DNA of 64,000 bases, from NCBI GenBank assembly GCA_021199335.1, contig JAJQIG010000057.1:1-64000 (forward strand), in the 5' to 3' direction. Position numbers and translations under genes: made by a program. Positions 25,300-34,306 of the stretch are shown here, in pieces (the first letter of the stretch is position 1; each line of letters begins with the position of its first letter). The notes beneath the pieces are model-generated. The model ran no database searches, was not told where the DNA came from, and was given only the letters and a program-made list of their open reading frames with translations. The stretch is from Oscillospiraceae bacterium. Lineage in GTDB: Bacteria; Bacillota; Clostridia; Oscillospirales; Ruminococcaceae.

Positions 25300-26690
25300 G
25301 CTTACATTATGTAGGATTAAAGGAAATTAACGGACCTCTTGTTGTCCTTGATGACGTTGACGATGTTGCGTATGATGAGGTAGTTGATATAAGACTTGAG
25401 GACGGTACTGAGCGAATCGGACGAGTTGTTGAGGTTGCGGGCAGACGTGCTGTACTCCAGGTTTTCGAGGGCACAAAAAGCCTTTCACTTAAAAATACTA
25501 AAACAAGATTTCTCGGCAAGCCTATGGAGCTGCCCCTTTCTCCCGAAATTTTGGGAAGAGTATTTAACGGCGCAGGACGTCCTATTGACGGATTGGGAGA
25601 AATTTTCCCCGAAAAAACCGCCGATATTAATGGACACCCTCTTAACCCTGTTTCAAGAACATATCCGAGGAATTATATAAATACAGGAATTTCCTCCATT
25701 GATGCGCTTATGACGCTTATCAGAGGTCAGAAGCTGCCGATTTTCTCAGGCTCGGGCCTTTCGCATAATAAACTTGCCGTTCAGATTGTCCGTCAGGCTA
25801 AAATTGCGGAGGAAAACGGTCAGGGCTTCGCAGTTGTTTTTGCGGCAATGGGCGTTAAGAATGACGTTGCCGATTATTTCCGCAGAAGCTTTGAGGAAAG
25901 CGGAGTTCTCCAGCGTGTTGTAATGTTCCTAAACCTTTCAAATGACCCAATTATCGAACGTATACTTACTCCAAGGTGCGCGCTTACAGCTGCGGAGTAC
26001 CTTGCTTACGAGCGTAATATGCATATCCTCGTAATTCTTACGGATATGACATCATATGCCGAGGCTGTCCGTGAGTTTTCTTCTTCAAAGGGTGAAATCC
26101 CCGCAAGAAAGGGCTTCCCGGGCTACCTTTATTCCGACCTTGCCTCGATCTATGAAAGAGCGGGCGTTATTAACGGTTCGGAGGGCTCAATTACACAAAT
26201 ACCTATACTTACAATGCCGAATGATGATATTACCCACCCTGTCCCCGACCTTACGGGTTATATTACCGAAGGACAGATTGTTCTTGACAGAGGACTGGAG
26301 CAATCGGGAATTTATCCGCCTATATCCGTTCTGCCGTCACTTTCACGTCTTATGAAGGACGGCATAGGCGAGGGTTACACAAGGGCGGATCATTCCTCCG
26401 TTTCGAACCAGCTTTTTGCGGCTTATGCAAAGGTTAGCGATGCAAGGGCGCTTGCCTCCGTTATTGGTGAGGATGAGCTTTCCGAGCTTGATAAAGCATA
26501 TATGTATTTCGGAAAAATGTTTGAGAAATACTTTGTTTCACAGCGTGATGATGAGAACCGTTCAATTGAGGAAACGCTTGACCTTGGCTGGAATTTACTC
26601 TCATTGCTGCCCAAATCTGCTCTTGACCGTGTGGATGAAAAGCTGCTTGAGGAGAAATATAATCCAAATGCTGCGGAGCTTTTTAACTAA
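25296..26690 (+). CDS. ntpB: V-type ATP synthase subunit B
   Basis: 464 residues, the non-catalytic partner of subunit A. There is no Walker A; the corresponding loop is PIFSGSGLSHNKLAVQI, as expected for B. The family block TDMTSYAEAVREFSSSKGEIPARKGFPGYLYSDLA is intact, including the Arg finger region SGIYPPISVLPSLSRLM. The start codon overlaps the ntpA stop, so translation is probably coupled, giving equal amounts of A and B. Confidence 0.96.
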   Translation: MSLHYVGLKEINGPLVVLDDVDDVAYDEVVDIRLEDGTERIGRVVEVAGRRAVLQVFEGTKSLSLKNTKTRFLGKPMELPLSPEILGRVFNGAGRPIDGLGEIFPEKTADINGHPLNPVSRTYPRNYINTGISSIDALMTLIRGQKLPIFSGSGLSHNKLAVQIVRQAKIAEENGQGFAVVFAAMGVKNDVADYFRRSFEESGVLQRVVMFLNLSNDPIIERILTPRCALTAAEYLAYERNMHILVILTDMTSYAEAVREFSSSKGEIPARKGFPGYLYSDLASIYERAGVINGSEGSITQIPILTMPNDDITHPVPDLTGYITEGQIVLDRGLEQSGIYPPISVLPSLSRLMKDGIGEGYTRADHSSVSNQLFAAYAKVSDARALASVIGEDELSELDKAYMYFGKMFEKYFVSQRDDENRSIEETLDLGWNLLSLLPKSALDRVDEKLLEEKYNPNAAELFN

Positions 26691-26705
26691 AAGGAGTGAT
26701 ACCCT

Positions 26706-27344
26706 ATGGCTGACCAGGTGTTCCCGACCAAAGGAAACCTGCTTAATACGCAGAAGTCGCTTGCGCTTGCGCAGCTTGGATATGAGCTGCTCGATAAGAA
26801 AAGAAATATCCTTATCCGTGAGCTAATGGTAATGGTTGATAAGGCGAAGGAGCTTAGCGGAACAATTGATAAAACCTATATCGAGGCGTATTCGGCGCTT
26901 CAAACGGCGAACATTAATCACGGCATTGTGCAGAATATTGCCGACGGTATGCCCATTGAAAACAGCATAAGCGTTTCATACCGAAGCGTTATGGGCTGCG
27001 AGCTTCCGAAGCTTTCCATTGAGAAAAAAAGACTTAGTCTTGACTATGGATTTTTAAGCACCGATTCAAATATTGATAAAGCGTACATCTGCTTTGAAAA
27101 GGTAAAGCAGATGACGGCGGTTCTTGCGGAGGTTGAAAACAGCGTTTACAGGCTTACAAATTCTATAAGGAAAACCCAAACAAGGGCAAACGCCTTGCAG
27201 AATATCGTTATCCCAAGATACCAGAGCATAGTTAAGTACATCTCGGGAAGTCTTGACGAAAAGGAACGTGAGGAATTTTCGAGAATGAAGGTTATAAAGG
27301 CACAGAAGCTCAGCAAGCAGAAGAAGTACAAAATAAAAAAATAA
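26706..27344 (+). CDS. ntpD: V-type ATP synthase subunit D (central shaft)
   Basis: 212 residues, a long antiparallel coiled coil of the central rotor. The N-terminus (FPTKGNLLNTQKSLALAQLG) and the C-terminal RTQTRANALQNIVIPRYQ are diagnostic of the family. The basic tail (KLSKQKKYKIKK) is usual. It is the last gene of the operon, 15 bases after ntpB and just ahead of an intrinsic terminator. Confidence 0.95.
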   Translation: MADQVFPTKGNLLNTQKSLALAQLGYELLDKKRNILIRELMVMVDKAKELSGTIDKTYIEAYSALQTANINHGIVQNIADGMPIENSISVSYRSVMGCELPKLSIEKKRLSLDYGFLSTDSNIDKAYICFEKVKQMTAVLAEVENSVYRLTNSIRKTQTRANALQNIVIPRYQSIVKYISGSLDEKEREEFSRMKVIKAQKLSKQKKYKIKK

Positions 27345-27365
27345 AAGAGCGAGTAAATAAAAGTG

Positions 27366-27396
27366 GGGGCGGAAGTAAAATTCCGCCCCTGTTTTG
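27366..27396 (+). terminator. Terminator of the V-ATPase operon
   Basis: GGGGCGGAA (27366-27374) and TTCCGCCCC (27381-27389) form a perfect stem followed by TGTTTT. Confidence 0.85.
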
Positions 27397-27407
27397 ATTT
27401 GGTTTTA

Positions 27408-27836
27408 TTAAAGATATGCTTTCAATCTGTCAAGATAACGCTGCTCCTTTGCAAGCAGGTCTTTTGCCTGGGTTTTCAGCTTTTCCGATGCGGTATCGGC
27501 AGAATTAAGTGCCTTGTTAATTTCAATAATTCCCATATTTGTGCCTTGAATAAGCATTTCCGCCAAATGCTCCGAGGAGTTATCCGCAGCCGTCTTCATT
27601 GCAATGCTTACATGACCCATAGCTTTCGCCATAGGCGATATAGGCTTTCCTTTCAGATGGAGATTCGCCATTTGACGGTTTATTTCATTATGCTGTCGGC
27701 TATATTCGGCGAGCTGATGCCGAAGCTCATTTCTCAGAGCGGAATCCTGAACTGAAGGAAAAATCTGCCGTATAGAGGAAGTGCCCATATCCGCATTTTG
27801 CAGAATTGCCGTTAAAATTTTTTCCTGATCATTCAT
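27408..27836 (-). CDS. Small helical protein, ferritin-like fold suspected
   Basis: 142 residues, predicted fully helical, opening MNDQEKILTAILQNADMGTS. The pattern of four amphipathic helices and the PMAKAMGHVSIAMKT and AEMLIQGTNMGIIEINKAL stretches resemble short clostridial proteins of unknown role with a ferritin-like or spore-coat-like architecture; that link is from memory and weak. There is no cysteine or clear metal site. GGAGAG precedes ATG 27836, making the ORF track's longer start unnecessary. Monocistronic and convergent with the V-ATPase operon. Confidence 0.6.
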   Translation of the reverse strand: MNDQEKILTAILQNADMGTSSIRQIFPSVQDSALRNELRHQLAEYSRQHNEINRQMANLHLKGKPISPMAKAMGHVSIAMKTAADNSSEHLAEMLIQGTNMGIIEINKALNSADTASEKLKTQAKDLLAKEQRYLDRLKAYL

Positions 27837-27990
27837 TGTTGCTCTCCGCAAATAATATTTATTTTTCAAATTTGCTTTTGATTACATTGAATAAGGTGTT
27901 CGGACGCTGTACGCTGTCCGTTAACCTTATTGAATCACAAACCCCGATAATATTTTTTGCAGGGAAATAAAAAATATTAAAGGTTATATA

Positions 27991-28019
27991 TTGTAAAAAA
28001 TAAAATTATGTTGTATAAT
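27991..28019 (+). promoter_or_regulatory. Promoter of the 28099-28656 gene
   Basis: TTGTAA (27991-27996), 17 bases, TATAAT (28014-28019). Confidence 0.65.
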
Positions 28020-28098
28020 GTATCAAAGGGGCAATATTTCGCAGAATTACTTTTGTGAAGTGTTGCTCCTTAATAAATTCGATAGGATGAGAATTTTT

Positions 28099-28656
28099 AT
28101 GACAAAAAATGAGAAATTTATTGTAAGAGCGCTGAAGGGCATAGGATATGGAGTTATTTCCGAGGTAATGTGCATCTTTCTGGTATTATCAATGGTGGTG
28201 ATTAACCAAATATCGGGAGGAATAGTGTGGCTAAAGTTAATTATAGGCATTTTTACAATGATTATAACCCTTGGACTGTATTTCAATTGGGCGTTTAACG
28301 CAGCAAAAAGGGATCGCGACCTTGTAAAGTTCCACGGAGTGCCGTATGATAGATATATGCCCCTGAAAATGGCTGTCATTGCCCCGATTATATCTTATGT
28401 GAGCCTAATTCTTCTTATTCTTTCAAAAATGGGAGTTATTCCCGATATTTTCAACGTTTTCCTGCTTTTGAATCTTTTTACTCTCCCGTTTGTTGACTGC
28501 TTTACAGCTGAAAGAACCATAGAATTTGTTTCTGTACCGGGACTTTTGGGAATTGCCCTGCTTGTTTTGAGCCAAGGCGCAGTAATTGCGGCAACATATA
28601 TAATGACCTACCGTGATGTTGATGTAATAAAATTTATGTATAAGAATGACAAGTAA
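28099..28656 (+). CDS. Membrane protein of unknown function
   Basis: 185 residues with about five hydrophobic segments, a short basic N-terminus, and a cytoplasmic loop FNWAFNAAKRDRDLVKFHGV between helices 2 and 3. I recognise no family. The ORF track begins at 28018, inside the -10 box, so that start is impossible if the promoter is right. ATG 28099 (MTKNEKF) follows AGGATGAG with a T-rich spacer; ATG 28087 is the alternative. Its own promoter and a following hairpin make it a single-gene unit. Confidence 0.6.
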   Translation: MTKNEKFIVRALKGIGYGVISEVMCIFLVLSMVVINQISGGIVWLKLIIGIFTMIITLGLYFNWAFNAAKRDRDLVKFHGVPYDRYMPLKMAVIAPIISYVSLILLILSKMGVIPDIFNVFLLLNLFTLPFVDCFTAERTIEFVSVPGLLGIALLVLSQGAVIAATYIMTYRDVDVIKFMYKNDK

Positions 28657-28685
28657 TCATACCTGCAGGAAGCTGAAAGGAAAGA

Positions 28686-28714
28686 CGGGGCAGCGAGGGA
28701 ATACTCCTGCCCCG
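28686..28714. terminator. Hairpin between converging genes
   Basis: CGGGGCAG (28686-28693) pairs with CTGCCCCG (28707-28714). The flanking T runs are short on both strands, so it is a weaker terminator. Confidence 0.45.
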
Positions 28715-28732
28715 AAAATTGGTTTTCAGCTT

Positions 28733-30313
28733 TTATTTTTTTATATTGTTAAGCTCCTTTTGAACCTGATTCGCAACGGATGAGTCAGGTTCAAAAATTG
28801 AACCGTATCGGAAAATTGCAACTCCACCGTAGTTGGAAAGCGTTTCGGCAAGCTCTATCTGCCTTGAAAGTATGTCCGAATTGTTTATCCATTCATTTTT
28901 GCCGCTGCCCGCATATGTATCAACCGCCCCGATTTTGTATCCCGCAAGTCCTATTACAAGCTTAACATTTCCGGATGAGGTCATGCTGCTCCAAAGTGCA
29001 ATCACATCGCTGTAGGGTAATGCGGGATTGTCAAAGCCGAAGTAAACCTGGGGAAGAATGTAGTCGCAGTAATCGGTTGATTTACACCATGTCTTAACAT
29101 CCGCATAAAGCTCGCTGTAGTTATTGTCAACACTTCCCTGCGGAGAAATGCCGAAAATTACTGTGGAGTTTGCGTTATGAACAGTGCTGCAGAGCTTCTT
29201 CACCATGCTGTTTACGCAGTCAATTCTCCATTGGGAGAGGCTTTTTTCCGTTCCCGATGATGTATATGCGGATTCATCAAAGCTGCTGTCCGTTGTGGGA
29301 TAAAAATAATCATCAATTTGTATGCCGTCAACATCATAGTTGGCGGTAATTTCTGCTATTCCGTCAGCAATAAGCTTCCTTACCTCGCTGTAAGCGGGGT
29401 TGAGATACCAGCGGTCGCCCGATTTTACTATATATTTTCCGTTTTTATCGGAATCGTTGTACCATTTCTCTATTGTGTAGCTGTCTGAGATGACCTTTAT
29501 CTGGCTGTCCGTCATAAGTCGCATCGGATTTATCCATGCGTGGATGGATAAACCTCGTCTGTGAGCCTCCTCAACCATTATTTCAAGCGGGTCAAAAGGC
29601 GCATCGTCATCGATAGTGCCTGTCATTTTATCCCCCGTTGGGAAAAGAGTGGAGTCATAATAGGCATCGCCGAAAGCCCTTACCTGGACATAAACAGTGT
29701 TGAAATCAAGGGATTTTATGTTGTCGAAATATTCCGATATGCTCGCCCTGAATGATGATGAGGATTTGCCCGTCATAATTGAACCGTATTCAAGATAGGA
29801 AATCCAGACTCCTTTTTGGGTTTTATAGTTGAGCGCTGAATAGCTGTTTGAGCTGTAGACTGCAGCGGCGGTTTCTCTTGCCGCAGCTGAGGTCGTTGTG
29901 ACTGCAGTTACGGCAACAGGCTCGGCGGGGCTTTCAGTTTGTATTGTAGCGGCAGTGGTTTCCTCCGTATAGCTTGTCCCGCTTGCGGATGAGATTTCTG
30001 CTGTAGGAACGGCTGTTTCTGTAGCCTTCTCTGTTGCTTCGGCGGCTTCGGCTTCAGTAGCTGTTGTTTCGTCAGCCTTTTCGGAGGTTGTTATGTTTTT
30101 GGAGGTTGTTTCTTCCGTACGTATGGCAGCCGAGCTTTGGGATGTCGTTTCCTCCTCGGAGTGTGTTTCCTGCTCCGTTAAGGAAAAGGGGACGGCTGTC
30201 TGAATTTCATCAAGCTCAGCGTTCTCCGACACATTTTTGCAGCTGCTTAATGAAGAAATCATAATAGCCGCAGCGGCAAAAGCTGCAAAACTCTTTTTAT
30301 TTAATATGGACAT
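28733..30313 (-). CDS. GHL10-type glycoside hydrolase-like lipoprotein
   Basis: 526 residues from ATG 30313. A type II signal peptide ends in the lipobox LSSC (about residue 24), so it is expected on the outer face of the membrane. A 140-residue linker of Thr, Glu, Ala and Ser follows. The domain from about residue 175 is a TIM-barrel of the GHL10/DUF187 family: KGVWISYLEYG, FNTVYVQVRAFGDAYYDS, HAWINPMRLM, YDVDGIQIDDYFYPT and IFGISPQGSVDN. Members are wall- or glycan-related; exact activity is unproven. The earlier ORF start lies in the leader; GGAGC precedes ATG 30313. A related domain occurs in the protein at 34307-37471. Confidence 0.85.
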   Translation of the reverse strand: MSILNKKSFAAFAAAAIMISSLSSCKNVSENAELDEIQTAVPFSLTEQETHSEEETTSQSSAAIRTEETTSKNITTSEKADETTATEAEAAEATEKATETAVPTAEISSASGTSYTEETTAATIQTESPAEPVAVTAVTTTSAAARETAAAVYSSNSYSALNYKTQKGVWISYLEYGSIMTGKSSSSFRASISEYFDNIKSLDFNTVYVQVRAFGDAYYDSTLFPTGDKMTGTIDDDAPFDPLEIMVEEAHRRGLSIHAWINPMRLMTDSQIKVISDSYTIEKWYNDSDKNGKYIVKSGDRWYLNPAYSEVRKLIADGIAEITANYDVDGIQIDDYFYPTTDSSFDESAYTSSGTEKSLSQWRIDCVNSMVKKLCSTVHNANSTVIFGISPQGSVDNNYSELYADVKTWCKSTDYCDYILPQVYFGFDNPALPYSDVIALWSSMTSSGNVKLVIGLAGYKIGAVDTYAGSGKNEWINNSDILSRQIELAETLSNYGGVAIFRYGSIFEPDSSVANQVQKELNNIKK

Positions 30314-30380
30314 AACTGCTCCTTTCGCTTTGATACATGGCAACCAACGGCAACGCATAAACAGCATTCCCATAACAGTA

Positions 30381-30409
30381 ATTATATAACATTTATACTG
30401 TAAAGTCAA
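30381..30409 (-). promoter_or_regulatory. Promoter of the GHL10 lipoprotein
   Basis: On the minus strand TTGACT (30409-30404), 17 bases, TATAAT (30386-30381). Confidence 0.75.
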
Positions 30410-30590
30410 TGAAAAAATGCTTATTTATTACAGGTAAATAATGGAGCGAACGACTGCGGAAGTATATTTTTGTTATGCGTATGAAATACTAAAAACGCAT
30501 ATCAAGGCTTCGGGACGAAAAATTTTCACAGAAAAGGAAATGCCGCTTTCGGGATTATCCTGCATATTTTTTGCATTAAAGGAAATGAGT

Positions 30591-30950
30591 ATGAAAAAAA
30601 GAGGAAAATTTTATTATGCCGTATTGGGCGCAGTAACGGGAATTGCCAACGGACTTTTTGGCTCGGGCGGGGGAATTATAGCTGTCCCAATGCTCCAAAA
30701 GGCAGATATAGAGGTAAAAAAGTCACACGCAACTTCTCTGGCGCTCACGCTTCCGCTGTCAGTTGTTTCGGTAATTTTCTATGCGATTAAGAGTACCTTC
30801 AATTTTCGGGATGCGATTTTTCTTATACCGTTTGGACTTGCAGGGGCGGTCATAGGGAGCCTTCTGCTGAAAAAAATATCAAATGTTTGGCTTAAAAGAA
30901 TATTCGGAGCGTTTCTTATTGCAGCGGGATGGAGGATGATATTTAAGTGA
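30591..30950 (+). CDS. TauE/SafE-type exporter, N-terminal half protein
   Basis: 119 residues, three to four membrane helices. The ANGLFGSGGGIIAVPML motif is the first repeat signature of TauE/SafE (DUF81) anion or organosulfonate permeases. Full family members are about 250 residues with two such repeats; here the second repeat is a separate gene that overlaps this one by four bases (GTGA). The two chains should assemble as one transporter. The ORF track start at 30441 lacks support; AAAGGA seven bases before ATG 30591 fixes it. Confidence 0.8.
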   Translation: MKKRGKFYYAVLGAVTGIANGLFGSGGGIIAVPMLQKADIEVKKSHATSLALTLPLSVVSVIFYAIKSTFNFRDAIFLIPFGLAGAVIGSLLLKKISNVWLKRIFGAFLIAAGWRMIFK

Positions 30951-31321
30951 TATGGCTTTATACAGCGGCTTTTTTGACGGGAATATTTGCCGCAATGGGA
31001 GTTGGCGGCGGAATGATACTCATTGTTTATCTCACAGTTTTTGCGGGCTATTCTCAGCTTTCCGCTCAGGGTATAAATCTGATTTATTTCATCCCGATAG
31101 CGCTTCTTTCCGTAATTATTCACACTAAGAACAGGCTTATTGAATGGAAAAAAATAATACCCTCCCTTATCGCAGGGACGGTATTTTCCGTAGTGGGGGC
31201 GTATGCCGCATCATATATCGGTTCTGAGATACTCGGCAAAATTTTCGGCGGGTTTATTTTCATTATAGGGATAAAGGAGCTTTTCTCCGAGAAGCCCGAG
31301 AAAGAGAAAGCGGAGAGCTAA
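30947..31321 (+). CDS. TauE/SafE-type exporter, C-terminal half protein
   Basis: 124 residues with about four membrane helices. It carries the second TauE repeat, GIFAAMGVGGGMILIVYLTV, followed by AQGINLIYFIPIALLS. It starts at GTG 30947 inside the last codons of the preceding half gene, so translation is coupled. The charged C-terminal tail (EKPEKEKAES) is encoded within the stem of the terminator at 31308-31341. The exported solute is unknown. Confidence 0.8.
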   Translation: MIWLYTAAFLTGIFAAMGVGGGMILIVYLTVFAGYSQLSAQGINLIYFIPIALLSVIIHTKNRLIEWKKIIPSLIAGTVFSVVGAYAASYIGSEILGKIFGGFIFIIGIKELFSEKPEKEKAES

Positions 31322-31341
31322 TGAGCTGCTCCGCTTTTTTT
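31308..31341 (+). terminator. Terminator overlapping the TauE stop codon
   Basis: AAAGCGGAG and CTCCGCTTT pair around the stop codon, followed by T residues. Confidence 0.8.
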
Positions 31342-31343
31342 AT

Positions 31344-33959
31344 TTACTTTGAAATTGTCTCGTCAACAAAATTCGGATCTGTATCATCGGGAGCATCGTT
31401 TGACATACTTTTCTGCTTCTGTTCTCTCTCATCGGCAAGCTGCTTTTCATGCTCCGCCAGAATGTGTCCATCGGGCTTGTGGAGATCGTCATATTTCTCG
31501 ACAAATTCAAGCGCATCCTTTTCATCCAGCGGCTTACTCATAAGGAATCCTTGGATATAATCGCATTTCATATCCTTAAGGAAGTTGTACTGTCCAACGG
31601 TTTCAATGCCCTCGGCAACGGTCTTAATTCCGAGGTTATGAACAAGGTCAATAATTGAATCGGTAATTGCTTGGTCACGCTTGTTGTTATTGATTTCATC
31701 GACAAAGGATTTGTCTATTTTAAGGCATTTTATAGGGAAGTTCTTCAGGTAATTAAGCGAAGAATAACCCGTTCCGAAATCATCGAGCGCAAGAGCTATT
31801 CCCATATCGTTTATCTTTTCTATAACGCTGTTGTCATTATCGATAAAGTCAATAAGGGTTGATTCCGTAATTTCAATCTGAATGTTGCGCGGTTTAACCT
31901 GAGTTATTTCAATAACGTGCTGAATTGTTTCAAGATAGTCGGCGCGTCTTAGCTGAACAGGGGATACGTTGATTGACATAATAATATCATCGCGGTAATT
32001 GTCGCAAAGATATTTCAGGAAACGGCAGGAATTTTCAAAGATCCACATACCGATTTGTATTATATCTCCCGTTTCCTCGGCAACCGTAATAAATTCGGTT
32101 GGGGGAATTCGACCAAACAGCGGACTGTTCCATCTCAGCAGAACTTCAAATCCGTGAATATCGCAGTTGTTGGTGGAGATAATCGGCTGATAGTTGAGGT
32201 ACATCTCGTTTCCCTTGAGGGCAGTTGAGATTTGCTGAGCAATGGCTGCCTTGCTGAAATTCTGACGTTTTGCGGCATTGGTGTAGAACGAAACTCTGTC
32301 CTTTCCGTTGTCCTTTGCGCGGTGCAGAGCGAGGTCGGCATCACGTAAAAGCATATCCGCAGTCACATCGTCTTCGGGATAAATTGAAACGCCAACTGAA
32401 AATTTTATGTAAATATTATCCGTCATAACACGAATTTGATTCGCAAATGCGGTTTGAAGGAGCTTTATAACCTTGTGAATTATGCTGTAATCGCTGCCAA
32501 ATTGAACAAGGATAATGAATTCATCTCCGCTGAAACGGTAAATATCCCCAAGCTTATTCAGCGTTGACAAAAGCACCTCGGAGAATGTGCGGAGAACCGC
32601 ATCGCCGAAATTGTGACCGAGCGTTTCATTAAGCCACTTGAAATTATCAATATCAACGAACATAATGGCAAAACGTTCGCTGTTGGGGGTGGCATCGGGG
32701 GACTTGCCACGTCCGATAAGCTCCTCAATTTTATGATAAAGGCTCATTCTGTTGGGCAGACCCGTCAGGGTGTCGTTTGAAGTAAACTGCCGAATAAGCT
32801 CATCCTTCTCGCGGATGATTTCGGTAATTCCGCCCAGCTTTTGGACGGCTTCCGTCAGCTCCTTATTTGTGCCGATATCAGCATCATCAAGTCGGCAGCT
32901 GCCTCCGTTTGAGATTTGACCAATTGCTTCGCATATTACGGGAACAGCCGCTGTTTCTGATTTAACCTTGTTTTTTACAGCGATTGCCGCAAGGGCGATA
33001 ATGCAGGCAAGGACGATTGTTTCAATTAAGAAGAAGGTATAAATTCCTCCATTAAGAACGTTGCTGTCGAAAAGGATTAGTATAGTCCAGTTCGGAATGG
33101 CGGTGTTATCAACGTTGAAGTAAACCTTATCGGCCAAGCCCGAGCCGTTTGAATAGCTGTCAATTCCGTCAAGCATAGATGATGATTGGATAAGCACGTT
33201 TATAAGCGGCGCTTCGGTTATATTAAACTTGTTCGTAAAATCCGATCCGGAGGGTGAATAAACAACCGAACCGTATCCGCATGATATAACGGGGTAGCAT
33301 CCGCTGTTTAAGGTGTACTGTTCAAGAATTTCCGCAACGGCGTCAATCTGAATTTCCATTCCGACATAGCCGATTATATTGCCCGAAACATAAACGGGGG
33401 CGATAACCGAAACGGTTTCCGTGCCCTTGTCAAACAGGGATGTGGATTTTGCCGAGCAGAACACGGTTTTTGCGGAGTTTTCGAAGTCAATTTCCTTATA
33501 CCAGGAAAGTGAATCGAGGGCAAGCTCCTGTGCGGAAACAAAACGTTCATTATTTGCAAGAAGGGTTTTGCCGCTTTCCGAAACAATCCACGCCGAAACA
33601 ATGTCATTGCTCGAAAGAGCCATGTCGTTAAGCGTTCCGCATATGTCCTCATAGCTGTCGACAGACTGCAATTCTTCCGAGGAATTTGCGCTGCCCGAAT
33701 CGGAGATAAACTCGGTCGCCGTTTTGCTTTGGGCGAGGGATTTTACTGACTCGATTTTGGGACTCATGTAGTCCGAAACGATTCCCGAAATAACGTTTGC
33801 GGCATTGTTCATATCATCAAGCGAATCTGTTTCTGTCCTTAATCTTGCCATAAGATAGGATATTCCGCCGAACGCCAGCAGAACCGCAATTAAAATAATT
33901 GTTGCGGAGAAGGTAATTTTGTTTGAAACGGAATTTTTATCGGCTTTTTTTACGCTCAT
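31344..33959 (-). CDS. Sensor with Cache-like domain, GGDEF and EAL domains
   Basis: 871 residues. Two membrane helices (about 14-36 and 305-330) bracket an extracellular domain of about 270 residues of Cache type. A cytoplasmic GGDEF domain (about 385-550) and an EAL domain (about 580-830) follow. The GGDEF signature reads SGDEF (about 475-479), and the usual RxxD inhibitory site is replaced by KLGD. The EAL signature reads EVL in FEVLLRW, with DDFGTGYSSLNYLK intact. The phosphodiesterase half looks active; the cyclase half is uncertain. It would turn an external signal into a c-di-GMP change. ATG 33959 follows AAAGGGG. Confidence 0.92.
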   Translation of the reverse strand: MSVKKADKNSVSNKITFSATIILIAVLLAFGGISYLMARLRTETDSLDDMNNAANVISGIVSDYMSPKIESVKSLAQSKTATEFISDSGSANSSEELQSVDSYEDICGTLNDMALSSNDIVSAWIVSESGKTLLANNERFVSAQELALDSLSWYKEIDFENSAKTVFCSAKSTSLFDKGTETVSVIAPVYVSGNIIGYVGMEIQIDAVAEILEQYTLNSGCYPVISCGYGSVVYSPSGSDFTNKFNITEAPLINVLIQSSSMLDGIDSYSNGSGLADKVYFNVDNTAIPNWTILILFDSNVLNGGIYTFFLIETIVLACIIALAAIAVKNKVKSETAAVPVICEAIGQISNGGSCRLDDADIGTNKELTEAVQKLGGITEIIREKDELIRQFTSNDTLTGLPNRMSLYHKIEELIGRGKSPDATPNSERFAIMFVDIDNFKWLNETLGHNFGDAVLRTFSEVLLSTLNKLGDIYRFSGDEFIILVQFGSDYSIIHKVIKLLQTAFANQIRVMTDNIYIKFSVGVSIYPEDDVTADMLLRDADLALHRAKDNGKDRVSFYTNAAKRQNFSKAAIAQQISTALKGNEMYLNYQPIISTNNCDIHGFEVLLRWNSPLFGRIPPTEFITVAEETGDIIQIGMWIFENSCRFLKYLCDNYRDDIIMSINVSPVQLRRADYLETIQHVIEITQVKPRNIQIEITESTLIDFIDNDNSVIEKINDMGIALALDDFGTGYSSLNYLKNFPIKCLKIDKSFVDEINNNKRDQAITDSIIDLVHNLGIKTVAEGIETVGQYNFLKDMKCDYIQGFLMSKPLDEKDALEFVEKYDDLHKPDGHILAEHEKQLADEREQKQKSMSNDAPDDTDPNFVDETISK

Positions 33960-34048
33960 TTACGCTTAGCCCCTTTGCTGTATAAGATGAATATTTTATT
34001 AAATTCACTTTGAAAAACTAAAAAAATAACAATAATAAATATGAAAAT

Positions 34049-34077
34049 ATTATAACATATCGCAAAGGTTTAGTAAA
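34049..34077 (-). promoter_or_regulatory. Promoter of the GGDEF-EAL gene
   Basis: On the minus strand TTTACT (34077-34072), 17 bases, TATAAT (34054-34049), with an extended -10 TG. Confidence 0.6.
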
Positions 34078-34229
34078 CATATTTTTTTGAATGTCGGCAT
34101 TTTTGACATTTTTAACAACCTCCCAATGACATATTTGGATAAAAACACCACACATAATTTTACTTCTTTTCCAAACTCCGCCAAAAGTGCGGCTCGACAA
34201 AATTTTTGCCGACATTTTGGCTTTCCCCC

Positions 34230-34258
34230 TTGAAAAAAAGGACGAAATAGTGTAAAAT
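34230..34258 (+). promoter_or_regulatory. Promoter of the amidase gene
   Basis: TTGAAA (34230-34235), 17 bases, TAAAAT (34253-34258). Confidence 0.7.
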
Positions 34259-34306
34259 ATAAAGTGTGTAACTGTGCTTTTTTACTTTCAAGAGGAGTTT
34301 TTGATT

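Larger units (their letters stand above)
33960..34306. other. Divergent intergenic region with promoters and a long-range inverted repeat
   Basis: AT-rich and noncoding. It holds the two divergent promoters listed separately. AATGTCGGCA (34090-34099) and TGCCGACATT (34207-34216) form a ten-base inverted repeat 107 bases apart, spanning the space between them. I see no ORF. Confidence 0.6.
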
